A DNA stretch of 64,000 nt from Caprimulgus europaeus (taxonomy: Eukaryota; Chordata; Aves; Caprimulgiformes; Caprimulgidae). The notes below the pieces were generated by a model. That model did not search any database. It saw only the letters and a program-made list of their open reading frames with translations, and was not told the DNA's origin. Below are positions 24,401-40,034 of this stretch, piece by piece. The position numbers and the translations under genes were made by a program. Every line of letters starts with the position of its first letter. Within the stretch, counting starts at the first letter, position 1. The stretch spans positions 2,364,416 to 2,428,415 of the forward strand of contig OU015524.1 in the NCBI GenBank assembly GCA_907165065.1, written 5' to 3'.

Positions 24401-27400
24401 ATTTTATTGTCATTAAACTTCATTATGAAATTGGCACGACACATAAAAATAGATCAATGATACATATTGCTATTATTGCCTGGTCATTTCATGTGCACCC
24501 TCACTTCTAAAAGGAGAAGGTAATGAATACATGTCATCAGCTAACTGTGAAACCAGTGTTACTGCAGCAGAGAGAGGCTGTGCTTTCTGTTGACCCTCCT
24601 CAAATGGATAATGCAGATAGAAATAGTCCTCTATTCACACTTAAAAATAAACTCAGGAGAATGAAAGAATGGATTTTTAGAGTATTTTTAGAGGATTTTA
24701 GAGCTGAAAATAACTGGAGAGGGAGAGCTAGAAATACCCCTTTTCTTATGGACCTATTTCCATGAGAGTCAAAAGGATGTTTGCCATGGATTTTAAAAGC
24801 AGCAGGGTATAGTTATTTGTTGACAGACAGATGGAGAGGCCTAGCAACAGAAGCTAGGGAGGACCTGTGGCAAAGTAGGAGTTTATTATTTTGATCCTGC
24901 ACATGCTGCTGAATCTCCTTGTTGTAGTAATTGTGTGATGTTCATAACAGCAGTGATTGCTGGGAGGAGCTGGGAGGGTGTATCAAAGCCAGATAAAGCG
25001 TCTGCAGCTCATTTTTTCTCCCCGTTTGGGTTGGCCTCGGTTCTAACCCCACACACCATTCATTGCAAAGTGACTTTTACTTTTACCTGCACGCTTCCTG
25101 ATCCGCATGAGAAAATGAGAACAATACCCATGATTACAAAAAAATATCTCACCAGGTCTCTTAACTGTGTAGCTTTTCTTCCTAACTGCTGTGCTTATCA
25201 CAGCAAGCATTTCGGGCTGCCCTCAGCCTGACTCTTGCTCCTCAGACTGTCATATCAGTTCCAGGGGTGCTGGGAGGTTGCTTAGAGTCACCACTAACGG
25301 GCTCAGCAGAATTCTGCAGTTTTCTGCATGGAAAGGTGGCTGTCACCAGCCTCAGAGCAGAAAGCTGTAGATTCCTGTGGGGATGGGAGCCAAGATGAGC
25401 TGCACATCAGATCCACTGCTTGAATGTCTGTGGGAAAAAAAAAATACTTTAGTGGCATGGCTACTCCTAAGTTTTCCCATTATTTATTTGGAAGCCTCTT
25501 CTTTCAAGAAGGCGAGTAGGAACATGAACCTGTTCATGCCTTCCAAACTTGTAAGCAATGCTTTTTTTTTGCTGTGTGTCCTGGAATGGGATTGCAGAAG
25601 GTGGCAGCTAACAATGTGGCAAATGCCCATCCCTTGGAAACTGTCACACAGCTCCCCAGCCTGTGCTCTTGGAATCCCCACTGCCTCCCTCTGAACTCAC
25701 GCTCGAGGCCATGCTACCCCAACCCTACTGCCAAGCTGGAGAGCGCTGTGGCTACTCCTGTCCTTATTTCCTCCACAGTCAATAGTTTTAAACCCTGACA
25801 GATAAAAATCTCAGCGCTGCTCCCTTACATTAAAACCTCAGGGCTTCAGTCTGACAGCAGGAGAGTGACAGGGGTGGAAAGCTGGCACTGCAGAACGGTG
25901 AATCAGGCTCTGCCTTTGGTTTTCAGGCTGTTTACTCCAAACAGCCCTTGAGAAAGATGCTATGCCTCAAGCAGATGTCACATTCAACCGGTTTAGCAGT
26001 ATTACGCCTATTTCTTCTCAAGCTAGTCAAGGAGGGGAGGGAGAATATAATATATGTTAGTGCAAGTTCACATAGACAACATATGAATATTTAGTACAAA
26101 ATGTTCTTTCAAGGTGGGGCAAACCTTTCTAATTGTGGCACAAAAAGAAGGTATTTTGTAACATTTTAACAACTAGGCTGTGAAAAAGCGTTGAAGTGAA
26201 ATATGTTTAGACACAGACTACCTCACATGATACTGAAGTATTTCAAGGCTCTTTCTGAGTAGGCAATAATCTCCTTTTTTAAAAAAAAAAACAACAAAAA
26301 ATCACCTTTATCACAGCCAATTCCAAACATAACTAAATAATTTGGTCATGCTTTTTCAGTGTTTGTTTGTTTTATTTTTCCTCTTTGGAAAAAATAAAGT
26401 TATGCTAAGTTGAGGGATTCCACCCCACATGGGTTTTACCAATTCAAGGCTTCTTTCATTTCAGAATGGATTTCCTCATTCAGAGGAAACCACGGAAATA
26501 TTCAACTAACAAATTCTAACATAAGATTTCAAAAGCTGGTTCAATACACACTCACTTAGCCTTGAAGCATTGCAGCTTCTGAGAAGCTCACAGACTACTT
26601 GACCCTACTGAAAAAAAAACCCACTTTGAAAATCTTGCCTAATTTGGAAATGGTCTTATTTCAGGTCTGGTAGGGTATATATCCAAAATGAAGATCTGAA
26701 TAATCCCTAGATTGTGGAGACCAAAGAATTCAGGTATAAATTTTGCAGCAGTCTCCTGTCTTAAACATTTGGATTTGGCTCAAAGTCCAACTGAAAAGTT
26801 GAAGGCTTTGGTTTTCTCTGACTCAGACTGCACATCGCAGTGTTCAGCAGTAGCATCTGAACGCGGTCCCACATAAACCGAGCACGTGTGCAACAGCCCT
26901 TGCACACGCAGACCTCATCCTTCCTTTGCCTGCCATGGTCTGGTACTGCCCAAGAGCAAAAGAAAAATACAAAGGCTTGCAAACTGGTGTCAGACAGATA
27001 AATAGATGTGGAAGCTGTAACCGTGACTTTCTGCCCTTTCCTGAGCTCATGGCCAAACCACAACCCATCAGAAATGGGTTCACAGCCCTTCTTGCCTCGA
27101 AGCCTGGCTCAAAAACCCACAAGAGGGCAGAATCAGGTGGTGGGCACCGCGGGTGGTGGAGTTATGCAAAGGCAAAAACCAGAATCTGGTTCAAAAAAGC
27201 ATTTTCCTGAGACAGAAAACTACTGGAGCAGGAACAAAGGGGAGTGCCCAGTGCAGCGAGTGAGAACAGAGGCAAGGTGGCATCACTGGGCCCTTGCCAC
27301 TGATACACTGGGTGCATCGAGTTCATCTCAGCATCCCTGTGCTGTGCCAAGCCCCTGCAGGATAGCAGAAGTCTGAGGGCTGTGCTAACCTACCAGCAAC

Positions 27401-27759
27401 CCCAAGCAGCTGCAAATTCAAGTCAGATAAATTGCTTTTTCTGGGTTCCAGTACAATCATAGAGGAGAAATCTCTACTGGCGTCGTGCTGTCAGGGAGAT
27501 CCCTTTTGGTTTCGTGCTGCTCTAGGGTCACAGTGCTACTTACTCTGTCCAGCCTCCTACTTACAGCCCACTGGGCCAGCAGGACAGCCTGAGGCAACAG
27601 CACTGCATCAGCAAACCTGGCTTTACATGTCTAGTTGGAGAAAGCACTAAGCAGGGAGGGTGCTAAATACCTCTCCAAACAGAATTCATCTTCTGCCTGC
27701 ATGTGCTGAGGAACCACAGAGCATTTCCCAGCTGGAGAAAAATCCAAACACCTCATGTA
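21401..27759. other. Intergenic sequence between LTR-like block and LGALSL
   Basis: No CR1, SINE or LTR is recognised in these 6.4 kb, and no exon is supported on either strand. An A-rich tract lies at 26280-26300. Another minus-strand AATAAA near 24402-24407 could only serve LGALSL if its 3' UTR were much longer than proposed. Confidence 0.5.
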
Positions 27760-27780
27760 GAAGCACCTTTCCCTTGGATT

Positions 27781-27786
27781 TTTATT
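27781..27786 (-). terminator. Candidate distal polyadenylation signal of LGALSL
   Basis: AATAAA on the minus strand, directly after a GAT-repeat tract and followed by a G/T-rich stretch (GGTGTTTGGATTTTT on the minus strand) that could act as the downstream element. It is about 2.3 kb beyond the LGALSL stop codon. Confidence 0.4.
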
Positions 27787-27809
27787 ATCATCATCATCAT
27801 CATCATCAT
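27785..27809. repeat. ATC/GAT trinucleotide microsatellite
   Basis: About eight ATC units on the plus strand, immediately upstream (minus-strand sense) of the distal LGALSL polyadenylation signal. Confidence 0.95.
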
Positions 27810-28179
27810 TTTTAAGAATATATTTTGTACCGAAACACTGTCAGCATTCTTTATACAATGGAAAATGACACAGTCATCACGTATCATGTAAAAGAGTAAA
27901 AACAGAGCAAGACAGGAACATTTCATATCAAGGTTCAATCTGGAGTACAAATAGAATCTGATGCACAACTTAAAAGCCACACACCAGATAAAAAGATCAT
28001 CTGGAAAATAACAGGTTTGCTCTTAATTTGGAAAAAGGAGGAAAAGTCAGGGAATGTCAATGTTAAGGCTAAAAATTCCATTTTTAACTTGTATTTTATA
28101 GGTGGCAGCCTGATTCTTAACTCATCTGCAGCAGCAGCAACACCCCCCTGGCTTTACAGAGAGATTTGCACTTGCATGA

Positions 28180-28260
28180 AATAAGAATCAGGCTTCTGTG
28201 CTCAGAGGACTCTGATTGACCTCAACAGGCTTTGGACTAAAGCCACATTTGGAATTTCAG
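28180..28260 (+). repeat. Possible ancient CR1-type repeat fragment
   Basis: The plus strand reads ATAAGAATCAGGCTTC and then TTGACCTCAACAGGCTTTGG, which resembles the 'gacttcaatgggctttggatcagg' type of phrase found in old amniote CR1 3' ends. It is diverged and short. Confidence 0.35.
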
Positions 28261-28374
28261 CTTGCAGTCTAAGGCTTCTTAACTGCAGGCCAAATTAGCG
28301 CAAAATGAGGCATTGCAACTGGCATTCTACCCTTACCTTTGGATATTCCAGTTCTGGTTGCTTTAAACCACAGC

Positions 28375-28380
28375 TTTATT
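28375..28380 (-). terminator. Candidate proximal polyadenylation signal of LGALSL
   Basis: AATAAA on the minus strand, 1.7 kb after the stop codon. The sequence after it is not notably G/T-rich, so it is weaker than the signal at 27781. Confidence 0.3.
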
Positions 28381-29389
28381 GCAGGTTTCACATAGTTTTG
28401 TTTGTGAGATTCTTCTCTCTCTCTCTGTCTCTTGGTTTTTTTTTTTCAATGCTGTGCTATAAAGGGTGTTTTTGTATTCTGTGTCTTAGGAAGTCCCTAT
28501 ATTACATGTTTTCAGAATTGCCTAAATATATGTTTCTATCGTGATTATAACTACTCTGAAAGACCTGCTGCAGTCTGTTGTGAGCAGCCAAGGAAAAAAG
28601 TGTACTTAGTCCTAAAGAAGTCCAGAAAAGTGGCTGTGTTCGTTTCTAGTGTCGCACAAGGACTGTGTTTATACAGCTATACCTACTATTTAAAAAGCTA
28701 CTCGAAAAGTTATTATTCATGTGCAGTAGCTGATTTTCAAGCATTAATAACTTGGCTGTCTAGACAAGTTTTAATTGTCATATCAAAGGCCAAATATGTT
28801 CTCAAACAAGTGCAAAAAATCTCCCACCTCCCCCAGAAAGAGGCTGGTTCTCTTTCTGAACTAAGAGGCTGCCCAATTTAACTTTTTTCTCAGGTTACAA
28901 AAGCACAGTTAAACCTACAGATTTGCTGTTTGAAGTTTTTAAAACCCATCGACTTTAACTCAAACCTATCCTGTGCAGCAAAGTTAGTAAGCCCTGAAAA
29001 ACAGTTTCTAGTGAGTATGCCAAGAGTTCCCCCCACCCTCACCAACTACCACGCCCACCTTTTCCCAGGGCCTAGAGGGCTCCGTTAAAACGTAACTAAA
29101 TGTTGGCTAGGAAACATGATTTTTTCCAAGAATGATATGTAAAGTTTACCCAAAGAACCTAAAGACATTTTGTACATTCAAAATGTTTACACTTTGCTGT
29201 TCTTAACCATCAGTAAAGATTGTTCCTTTTTACTAGTAATACATACAATGAGTATAAATAAATAAACTACAGATAAGCTTTAAAAATTGTATTAACAATA
29301 CGTTGTGCAAAAACTCGTTAACGATCTACATTCTATGCAAATACCCTGACTAACATATACAGGCTGTGTCCTCACACCCTCGATCAGTT

Positions 29390-29630
29390 TTTGCACAGTC
29401 CTTGGGCCAAATCAGCGGCTGGGAGCAACCCACAAAATTCCCTCGCAAGTCACAGAGGTAACGCTGATTTACACCAGCAGAAGAACTGGCCCCCAGGCGT
29501 GTGCAAAACATCCCATAGAAATCAGTGGGAATTGTGCTTGACTAAGGACTAGACAGTTTGATTGTACCCCATTACAGTGAGTGAGTGGGAGTTTTGCCGT
29601 TGATTTCCATGGAACCAGGCTCAAGCCCCG
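29390..29630 (+). repeat. Ancient CR1-type repeat inside LGALSL 3' UTR, antisense
   Basis: Phrases such as GCTGATTTACACCAGC (about 29463-29478) and TGGGAGTTTTGCCGTTGATT (29586-29605) match wording common in very old CR1-family 3' regions of turtles, crocodilians and birds. The orientation is plus, so LGALSL would transcribe it as antisense. Confidence 0.5.
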
Positions 29631-29711
29631 GGTAGGGCCGTCAGCACGCGGCCCTTTGTTGTGCTACACTACTCCACTTCAGTGCAGAAACGATGTTTGC
29701 AAAAGAAAAAC

Positions 29712-29733
29712 CTGTTGTTGTTGTTGTTGTTGT
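29712..29733. repeat. TTG trinucleotide microsatellite
   Basis: Seven TTG units on the plus strand (CAA in the LGALSL transcript), within the proposed 3' UTR. Confidence 0.95.
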
Positions 29734-30074
29734 CACTGCTGTTCACTACCCGGTTCTAGCGCTGCATTTCAGAAATTGCCTTTCTGTGAGATCTGAAACA
29801 AGACTGCAAGTCTTTCTGAATCCATTCCAATTTGATTATCCAGCAGAGGTGGGCTATTTTGATCCAAGAAACACGGCTCAATGTCTATTAACCAACAATG
29901 TTCTTCATTAGGATAAACAACAGCCCGGTTCATCGGCACAGGAGTGAAGAACTGCATGCGGAAAAGGAACGGGGCCGCCTTCCTATTATCAGAGCTGTGT
30001 CCAGAGCCGGCTGTCACTTCTCCAAACGGATGATGGCACCTGAGCCGGTTTGGAATCTGCAGTCCTAAACAAGC

Positions 30075-34116
<4,042 letters not shown>

Positions 34117-34298
34117 CTTGTGTAAGCGGCGGCGGCGGCGCTGGGGACGGGGCGGAGGGGACCGGCGGGGGCGGGGGACAGGGAGGGAGGGAAGGAGGGA
34201 GGGACAGACGGACGGTGGGGGGCTGTGTGGCGGCCCCGGCGGCTGAGGGGCAGCGGCGGAGCCGGAGCGGGAGCGGAGCCGGTGCAGAAGTAGGAAGG

Positions 34299-34338
34299 CG
34301 AGGAGGAGGAGGAAGAAGAGGAGGAGGAGGAGGGGAGG
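34299..34338. repeat. GGA/GAA purine tract upstream of LGALSL
   Basis: An almost pure purine strand (plus) of GGA and GAA units in the promoter region. Such tracts can bind Sp/KLF-type or MAZ-type factors or form triplex DNA; neither is shown here. Confidence 0.85.
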
Positions 34339-34830
34339 TGGCCGGCTCTGCCTCGCCCGGCGGGGAGCCCAGCCCCTGGCCCGGGGGGGAGCCGGGCAGG
34401 GCGGGCGCTGCGGCCGCTTCCTCCGCTCCGCAGTCTGCCCCGCGGCGGGGCTCGGCGGGAAGGGCCCGGCCCTTGGCAGGGAGACCCCGGCCCGCTGCGG
34501 TAATGGGCCCGGGGTAGGCCCTGGCAGGGCCCGGCCGGCCTTCGGGCTGACAGGGGTCCGGGGAGCCCCCTCACCTGGGGCCTGGAGAGGGGCTGAGAGG
34601 GGCCGCAAGAGCCCCGCACCCCTTCTGTCAGGGAGCGCCTTTATTTCTGAGCTTGGGAGAGGCTGAGCCGGGCGCCTTGGGTGTCCTCCCCCCTTTATCA
34701 GATGTGGAGAAGGGACTCAGCCCCCCAGAATGAACCGTCACCCCACTCCCCTGCCTATGGTCCCCACGGCCTGGACCCTCGTGGGGTCGAGTCCCCGAGG
34801 GGCTGCTTTGGTGGGACTCGTAGCGTGGTG

Positions 34831-35213
34831 CCCGGCAAATCTTTGCCATCCATCTCGGCCAAGCCAGGCAGCAATTCCTGTGAAATCCTCCCCGCCACCC
34901 CCCTGATGAGACATGCTAATTGCATCAGTGGGTTGGCTGTCCATGGCTCCTGACAGAGCGGGAGCGACTATTTACACACAGCGTCCCGAGTTATGCAACG
35001 TGGAGCTGTCTGTGGGTGTCCAACCAAGGCCACCAGCCCTGCTCACGGCTGCCGTGCAATGCCAGGAATCCCTCGCCTTCACCACAGCAGGGGTGACATG
35101 TCCCAGCAAGCATGCTGTAATGATCCTGCTGATGAGTTTAGGGTCCTTGAGGAAGGCTTTCTTCTCACTTCCTCACCACTGGGATTTGGTGGCATGAACA
35201 TCTCTTTAGCAAT
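34831..35213. other. Flank of the LGALSL CpG island
   Basis: Unique sequence between the island and the first CR1 copy; no feature recognised. Confidence 0.5.
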
Positions 35214-35996
35214 GTGACACAGCAACTGTGTCCAAGTGCAAGGTCCTGCGCCTGGGTCAGGGCGATCCCCAGTATTGATACAGGCTGGGGATGAAGGGTT
35301 TGAGAGCAGCTGTTTAGAGAAGGACTTGGGGGGGCTGGGGATGAAAAGCTGGACCTCAACCAGCAACATGCGCTCGCAGCCCAGAGGCCAATAACCGTGT
35401 CCTGGACTGCACCCAGAGCAGCGTGGGCAGCAGGGCCAGGGAGGGGATTCTGCCCCTCTGCTCTGCTCTCCTGAGACCCCCCCTGCAGTGCTGCCTCCAG
35501 TGCTGGGGCCACCAACAGCACAAGGACATGGAGCTACTGGAGCCAGTCCAGAGGAGGCCACGAGGATGATGCCAGGGCTGGAGCAGCTCTGCTGTGAGGA
35601 CAGGCTGAGAGAGTTGGGGCTGTTCAGCCTGGAGAAGAGAAGGCTCCAGGGAGACCTTCCAGTGGCCTTTCAGTACTTGAAGGGGGCCTATGAGAAAGAT
35701 GGAGACAGACTTTTAGCAGGGCCTGTAGTGATAGGACAATGGGAAATGGTTTTACACTAAAAGAGAGGAGATTCAGACCAGATGTAAGAAATAAATTTTT
35801 CACACTGAGGGTGGTGAAGCCCTGGCCCAGGTTGCCCAGAGAGGTGGTAGAAGCCCCATCCCTGGAATCATTCAAGGTCAGGTTGGTTTGGGCTGTGAGC
35901 AACCTGATGTGGTTGAAAATGTCCTTGCTCACTGCAGGGGGTTGGACTAGATGACCTTGAAAGGTCCCTTCCAACCCAAACCAGTCCATGACTGGA
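35214..35996 (+). mobile_element. CR1 LINE 3' fragment, about 780 bp
   Basis: Decayed reverse-transcriptase C-terminal coding sequence ([14 protein letters not shown] near 35617-35658) is followed by the 3' region ending TTGGACTAGATGACCTTG and TTCCAACCCAAACCAGTCCA. It is 5'-truncated and carries frameshifts. It shares its 3' end with the copy at 39814 ('cctgatgtggttgaa'). Confidence 0.93.
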
Positions 35997-37399
35997 CTTG
36001 GGCTGCTTTCTGCAGGACCTTGCACCAGTCGCTTGTTTTTTTGTTCCTCTTACCTGTGCATTGGGCTGGGTTGGTGAATGTCACTGTCCTTCCTCTGAGG
36101 CGCTGTGAGGATTAATTACTCAACATTGAGTAGAGTGGCAGAACCTAAGTCACTGCAATATTTAGGGTTTCAATATGACGATGCGTGTCCGTTGGGAAAC
36201 GCTTGCAATCAGTAGATGATGCCATTTGAGAAATCAAGAGCTACTGGGAGTAAGTACAGATTGTGCAAGTGTTTAGATGCTTGGTTACTTTTCAGTAGTG
36301 CCCACTAATTTGGGGATGTTTTCATCTCTGGATGCCCAGCAGGAGATGGCTCATAGAAGCTTAAGTTTGTGCATACAGCTGTGCTGGAAATCATGGACTG
36401 AAATCATGTTTTCTTCAGTGGTACCAGCACAGCTGGACGTGAAGGCAGCGAGCATCCCTATGGCCCAGTTCACAGCATGGGAAAACCACTGGAGCGTTAC
36501 CTTCATGCCAGAACATTTGGTGTCAGCCCTCACCACGTGGAAAAGCACCTTCCTCAAATACTGCCAGGACACTGACTTTGTAAACAGTGCAGTGAGGTGA
36601 AACCATCACATGTTAGAAACAGTTGGCTTTGGGGTGGTGAGTTGGGTGCATTCACCAGTTCACCACAAAGAGGAACTGGAGTTGGCTTGATGGATTTGTC
36701 AGCTCCCGTGTGCTGCTCACCTCACCAGTGCTGGTGCTGGCTGCGTTATGCTTTTTTTCCTGTTGGCCTAAGAGAGAACAGAAATCACCTGAAGCTTTTT
36801 ATTTTTATTTAGTGATACGGTGTTATATGATGCCCAAAGAGCTCTTTTCAGAACATCTCATCTTTTCCTCTGCTGTACAGGGACATGCTTTATTGGATAA
36901 GGTTAAGTTTGTTGGACATACAATCAGGCCAGCCAGTTGTTTGTGCCAAAGCAGGAATTCTTGTGAGGAGAGAGGTATTCATTATGTCTTTGTTTGGTAG
37001 CTGGTTTTAATTGAACTTTTTCATTTCTAAATAATTAAAACAGCCAGACTTGGCCATTTGGCTAGCTGCTTTGCCTTGGGTTTGCCTTTTATTGGTGTTT
37101 CTTCTGAAAACTAGCACAAAAGCAACATTTGTTTTGTTGGCCATGGAAAGATTGACTGGAACAACCTGCAGTCTGAAGTTACGATGGGGGACATTCGCAT
37201 GTTTTTGAGGCACTGGTGGTCTATAGCTTTCTGTTTCTGTGCCACATTCTCCTCTCGCCCCATAACAGCCCAGGAGGACACTGGAGATCCTGGAAGGTGA
37301 GGCAGCCAGAGCAGGAGCTTTGCCTCTGTGTGCTGCTGTCCTGCCTCTGTGCTGGCTGCTCCTGTGGTTTCTGTGCAGAGGGATCTGGTCAGGCTGGAT
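35997..37399. other. Intergenic sequence
   Basis: No repeat or exon recognised. A 107-codon plus-strand frame at 36277-36600 has no splice context and no recognised family. Confidence 0.5.
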
Positions 37400-38186
37400 T
37401 GATGGGCTGAGGCCAACTGCATGAGGTTCAACCAGGCCAAGTGCCGGGTCCTGTGCTTGGGTCACAACAACCCCAGGAAACACAACAGGCTTGGGGCAGA
37501 GTGGCCTTAAAGATACCCAGTGGAAAAGGACCTGGGGGTGTTCATCAACAGCCCAGTTGAACATGAGCCAGCAGTGTGCCCAGGTGGCCAAGAAGGCCAA
37601 CAGCATCCTGACCCTTATCAGCAGTAGAGTGGCGAGCAGGACCAGGGCAGTGATCATCCCCCTGTACTGGGACTGGTGAGGCTGCACCTCGAGTGCTGGG
37701 TTCAGTGTTGGGCCCCTCACTCCAAGAAGGACCTGGAGGTGCTGGAGCGTGTCCAGAGAAGGGCAACGGAGCTGGGGAAGGGTCTGGAGCACAAGTGTGC
37801 TGAGTTCCCGGCTGAGGGAACTGGGGGTGTTGAGCCTGGAGAAAAGGAGGCTGAGGGGAGACCTTCTGGCTCTCTACTACTACCTGAGAGTGCAGAGAGG
37901 TAGGTGTTGGTCTCGTCTTTCAAGTAACAAGTGACAGGACGAGATGAAATGGCCTCAGGTTGTGCCAGGGGAGGTTTAGATTGGATATTAGGATAAAAGA
38001 GCGGTCAAGCATTGGAACAGGCTGCCCAGGGCAGTGGTGGAGTCACCATCCCTGGAGGTGTTTAAAAGTCCTGTAGCCATGGCACTCCAGGATATGGTTT
38101 TGTGAGCATGGTGGTGTTGGGTTGACAGTTGGACTTGATGATCTTAGAGGTCTTTTCCAACCTTAATGATTCAATGATTATCTTAG
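37400..38186 (+). mobile_element. CR1 LINE 3' fragment, about 790 bp
   Basis: It runs from GGTTCAACCAGGCCAAGTGC through coding remnants ([20 protein letters not shown] near 37818-37880) to the tip TTGGACTTGATGATCTTAGA and CTTAATGATTCAATGATT. It belongs to the subfamily with a 'gaggtcttttccaacc' tail, as do 57073 and, inverted, 55712. Confidence 0.93.
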
Positions 38187-39813
38187 GGAGACATTCTCCA
38201 GCAGAAGAGCACTACCTACCTCCGCACTGCCCGGCGGTCTGTGGAGCAGCGTTCCATTTCTGGGCAGCACTCTGCTTCCCACCCACGAAAGAGCTTCCTC
38301 AAGATCCAGCTTCCCAGCAGGTTCCCCTCTGCAAAGAGCTGCAGGGTGAGTGCTGCCATCTCAGCTCCTGCACTTGTTCTTCTGAAAAAGGGAGAGGTCT
38401 AAGCCAAATCTGTTCCCTCACCCATGCAGTCCTTGCTAAATCATCTGCACAAAATGGGCCTCATTGAGTATTTGTATCAGCCTTCTTGACAGGGAAGCTC
38501 TTGAGGTTTCATGCTTGAGGGCCTGAGATTGCCAACCTTGTAACAGTAGCTGGAGCAACACGATAAATATTTCTGCTCCACTGAAATAATGCTGAGGTAC
38601 AAGTTACTGAACTTCACTGGCTGACCAAGTACAGAAACCCTTGTGGACAGGTTTTATCTCCATTTCTGGGTTCGAACAGCCCTTTGCTCAGTGGGAACCT
38701 GGGGCTCTTGAAATACTGAGAACTGTATAAAGATGAAAAAGAAGTGGCACGGTGTGAACACCGTTTGGGAACAGCTAATGACATACCCAGCCCTGCCACC
38801 AAAACCATTGCTGAGAACTGGCAAACCCAGAACTTCATCTTAATCCCAGCACCTTGTATCTTCCAGCCACTCCCTTTGATGATTTAAAGAGGTGTATCTA
38901 ATTCTGAGCCGGCCTTCACCGGAAAGGAATGCAGCGCGATCGCAATTTTGGTGTGGTATAATTACCCTGCCTTTCTTGCCCCATTCCCATTGACATTGCT
39001 CTCCTCACGCCTGGGTTTATAGGCTGACTTGTACAACCTCTCTGGTTTGTTTTGCTTTTTTAATAACGCTGGTGAGAAGATGGGAGGTGTTTGCTGGTTT
39101 CGTGGAAGCTTCCTTTGGTTTCTGGGTGGCAAGGCACTGAAATCCTGGTTTTTGTGAGACTCAGAAAAAAAGCTGAGTAATATGATAAAGGAGAAAGTGT
39201 GGGAATAAGTTTGGTTCAGTGGTTGGAGCCAAGTGTAGTTCAGAGAAATCCCACCTTTTCAGAATTACAGCAGTAAAACTGCAGTGCTGATAAACGATTA
39301 TTTGGGTTGGGTGTGTTGTTTTGGGGGTTTTTTTGACCTTTGTAGCTTTGCCACTGCAAATCCTCAGGCAGAGATCTGGGAGACCAAACCCAGCCTTACA
39401 GAAATTTGCCATGGTGCCCAAGGCAAGGCTTGGGAGAAGATAGTGCTGACACTGTGTCACTGTGGGCTGGAGAGCAGAGTGGGAGATATGAACTTGCCCT
39501 CTTGCTTGCAAGTGCCCAGAGGATGGATTCCCCTGGCACTGCGTACCGAGTTTAAGGTGCAGGGTGCTGTGTACCTGTGGAAATGTTCATAAGCCTGCCC
39601 TCCCACGCTCCCACCACTCATGTGGAAAAACAAATGATAGTTTTGGGTACAGACAATGCAGGGAGGGTGTTTAGCACACCTGTGCACTTTCACAGGCTAG
39701 TGCTGTCACATCTGCATGGACAGAGGAGGGAATGCAGGTCCAGGAGCAGCACTCCCGTCTTGACATTTATTTCATGTGACTTCCTCGCTTCTTGTTGCCC
39801 CCTGCATTAGACT
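38187..39813. other. Intergenic sequence
   Basis: No repeat family or supported exon recognised in this 1.6 kb. Confidence 0.5.
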
Positions 39814-40034
39814 AGATGGAAGGAAGAAATGTTTTACACTGAGGGTGGTGAAACCCTGGCCCAGGTTGCCAGAGAGGTGGTAGAAGCCCCATCCCTGGAA
39901 ACTTTCAAGGTCAGGTTGGACGGGGCTGTGAGCAACCTGATGTGGTTGAAGATGTCCCTGCTCACTGCAGGGGGTTGGACTGGATGACCTTGAAAGGTCC
40001 TTTCCAACCCAAACCAGTCTGTGATTCTATGAAT
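39814..40034 (+). mobile_element. CR1 LINE 3' tail fragment
   Basis: From TAGATGGAAGGAAGAAATG to the tip TCTGTGATTCTATGAA. It is nearly the same sequence as the last 220 bases of the copy at 35214, including 'tgctcactgcagggggttgg'. Confidence 0.93.

Larger units (their letters stand above)
27760..30074 (-). other. LGALSL: Probable LGALSL 3' untranslated region
   Basis: After the LGALSL stop the minus strand has no AATAAA until 28380-28375, and a second one at 27786-27781. An ATTAAA also occurs at 28774-28769. The 27786 signal is followed by a G/T-rich stretch about 35-50 bases further on, which makes it the better end. The region holds a TTG repeat (29712-29733), an ATC repeat (27785-27809) and two stretches resembling very old CR1-type repeats. 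The extent is inferred; no transcript evidence is available. Confidence 0.5.
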
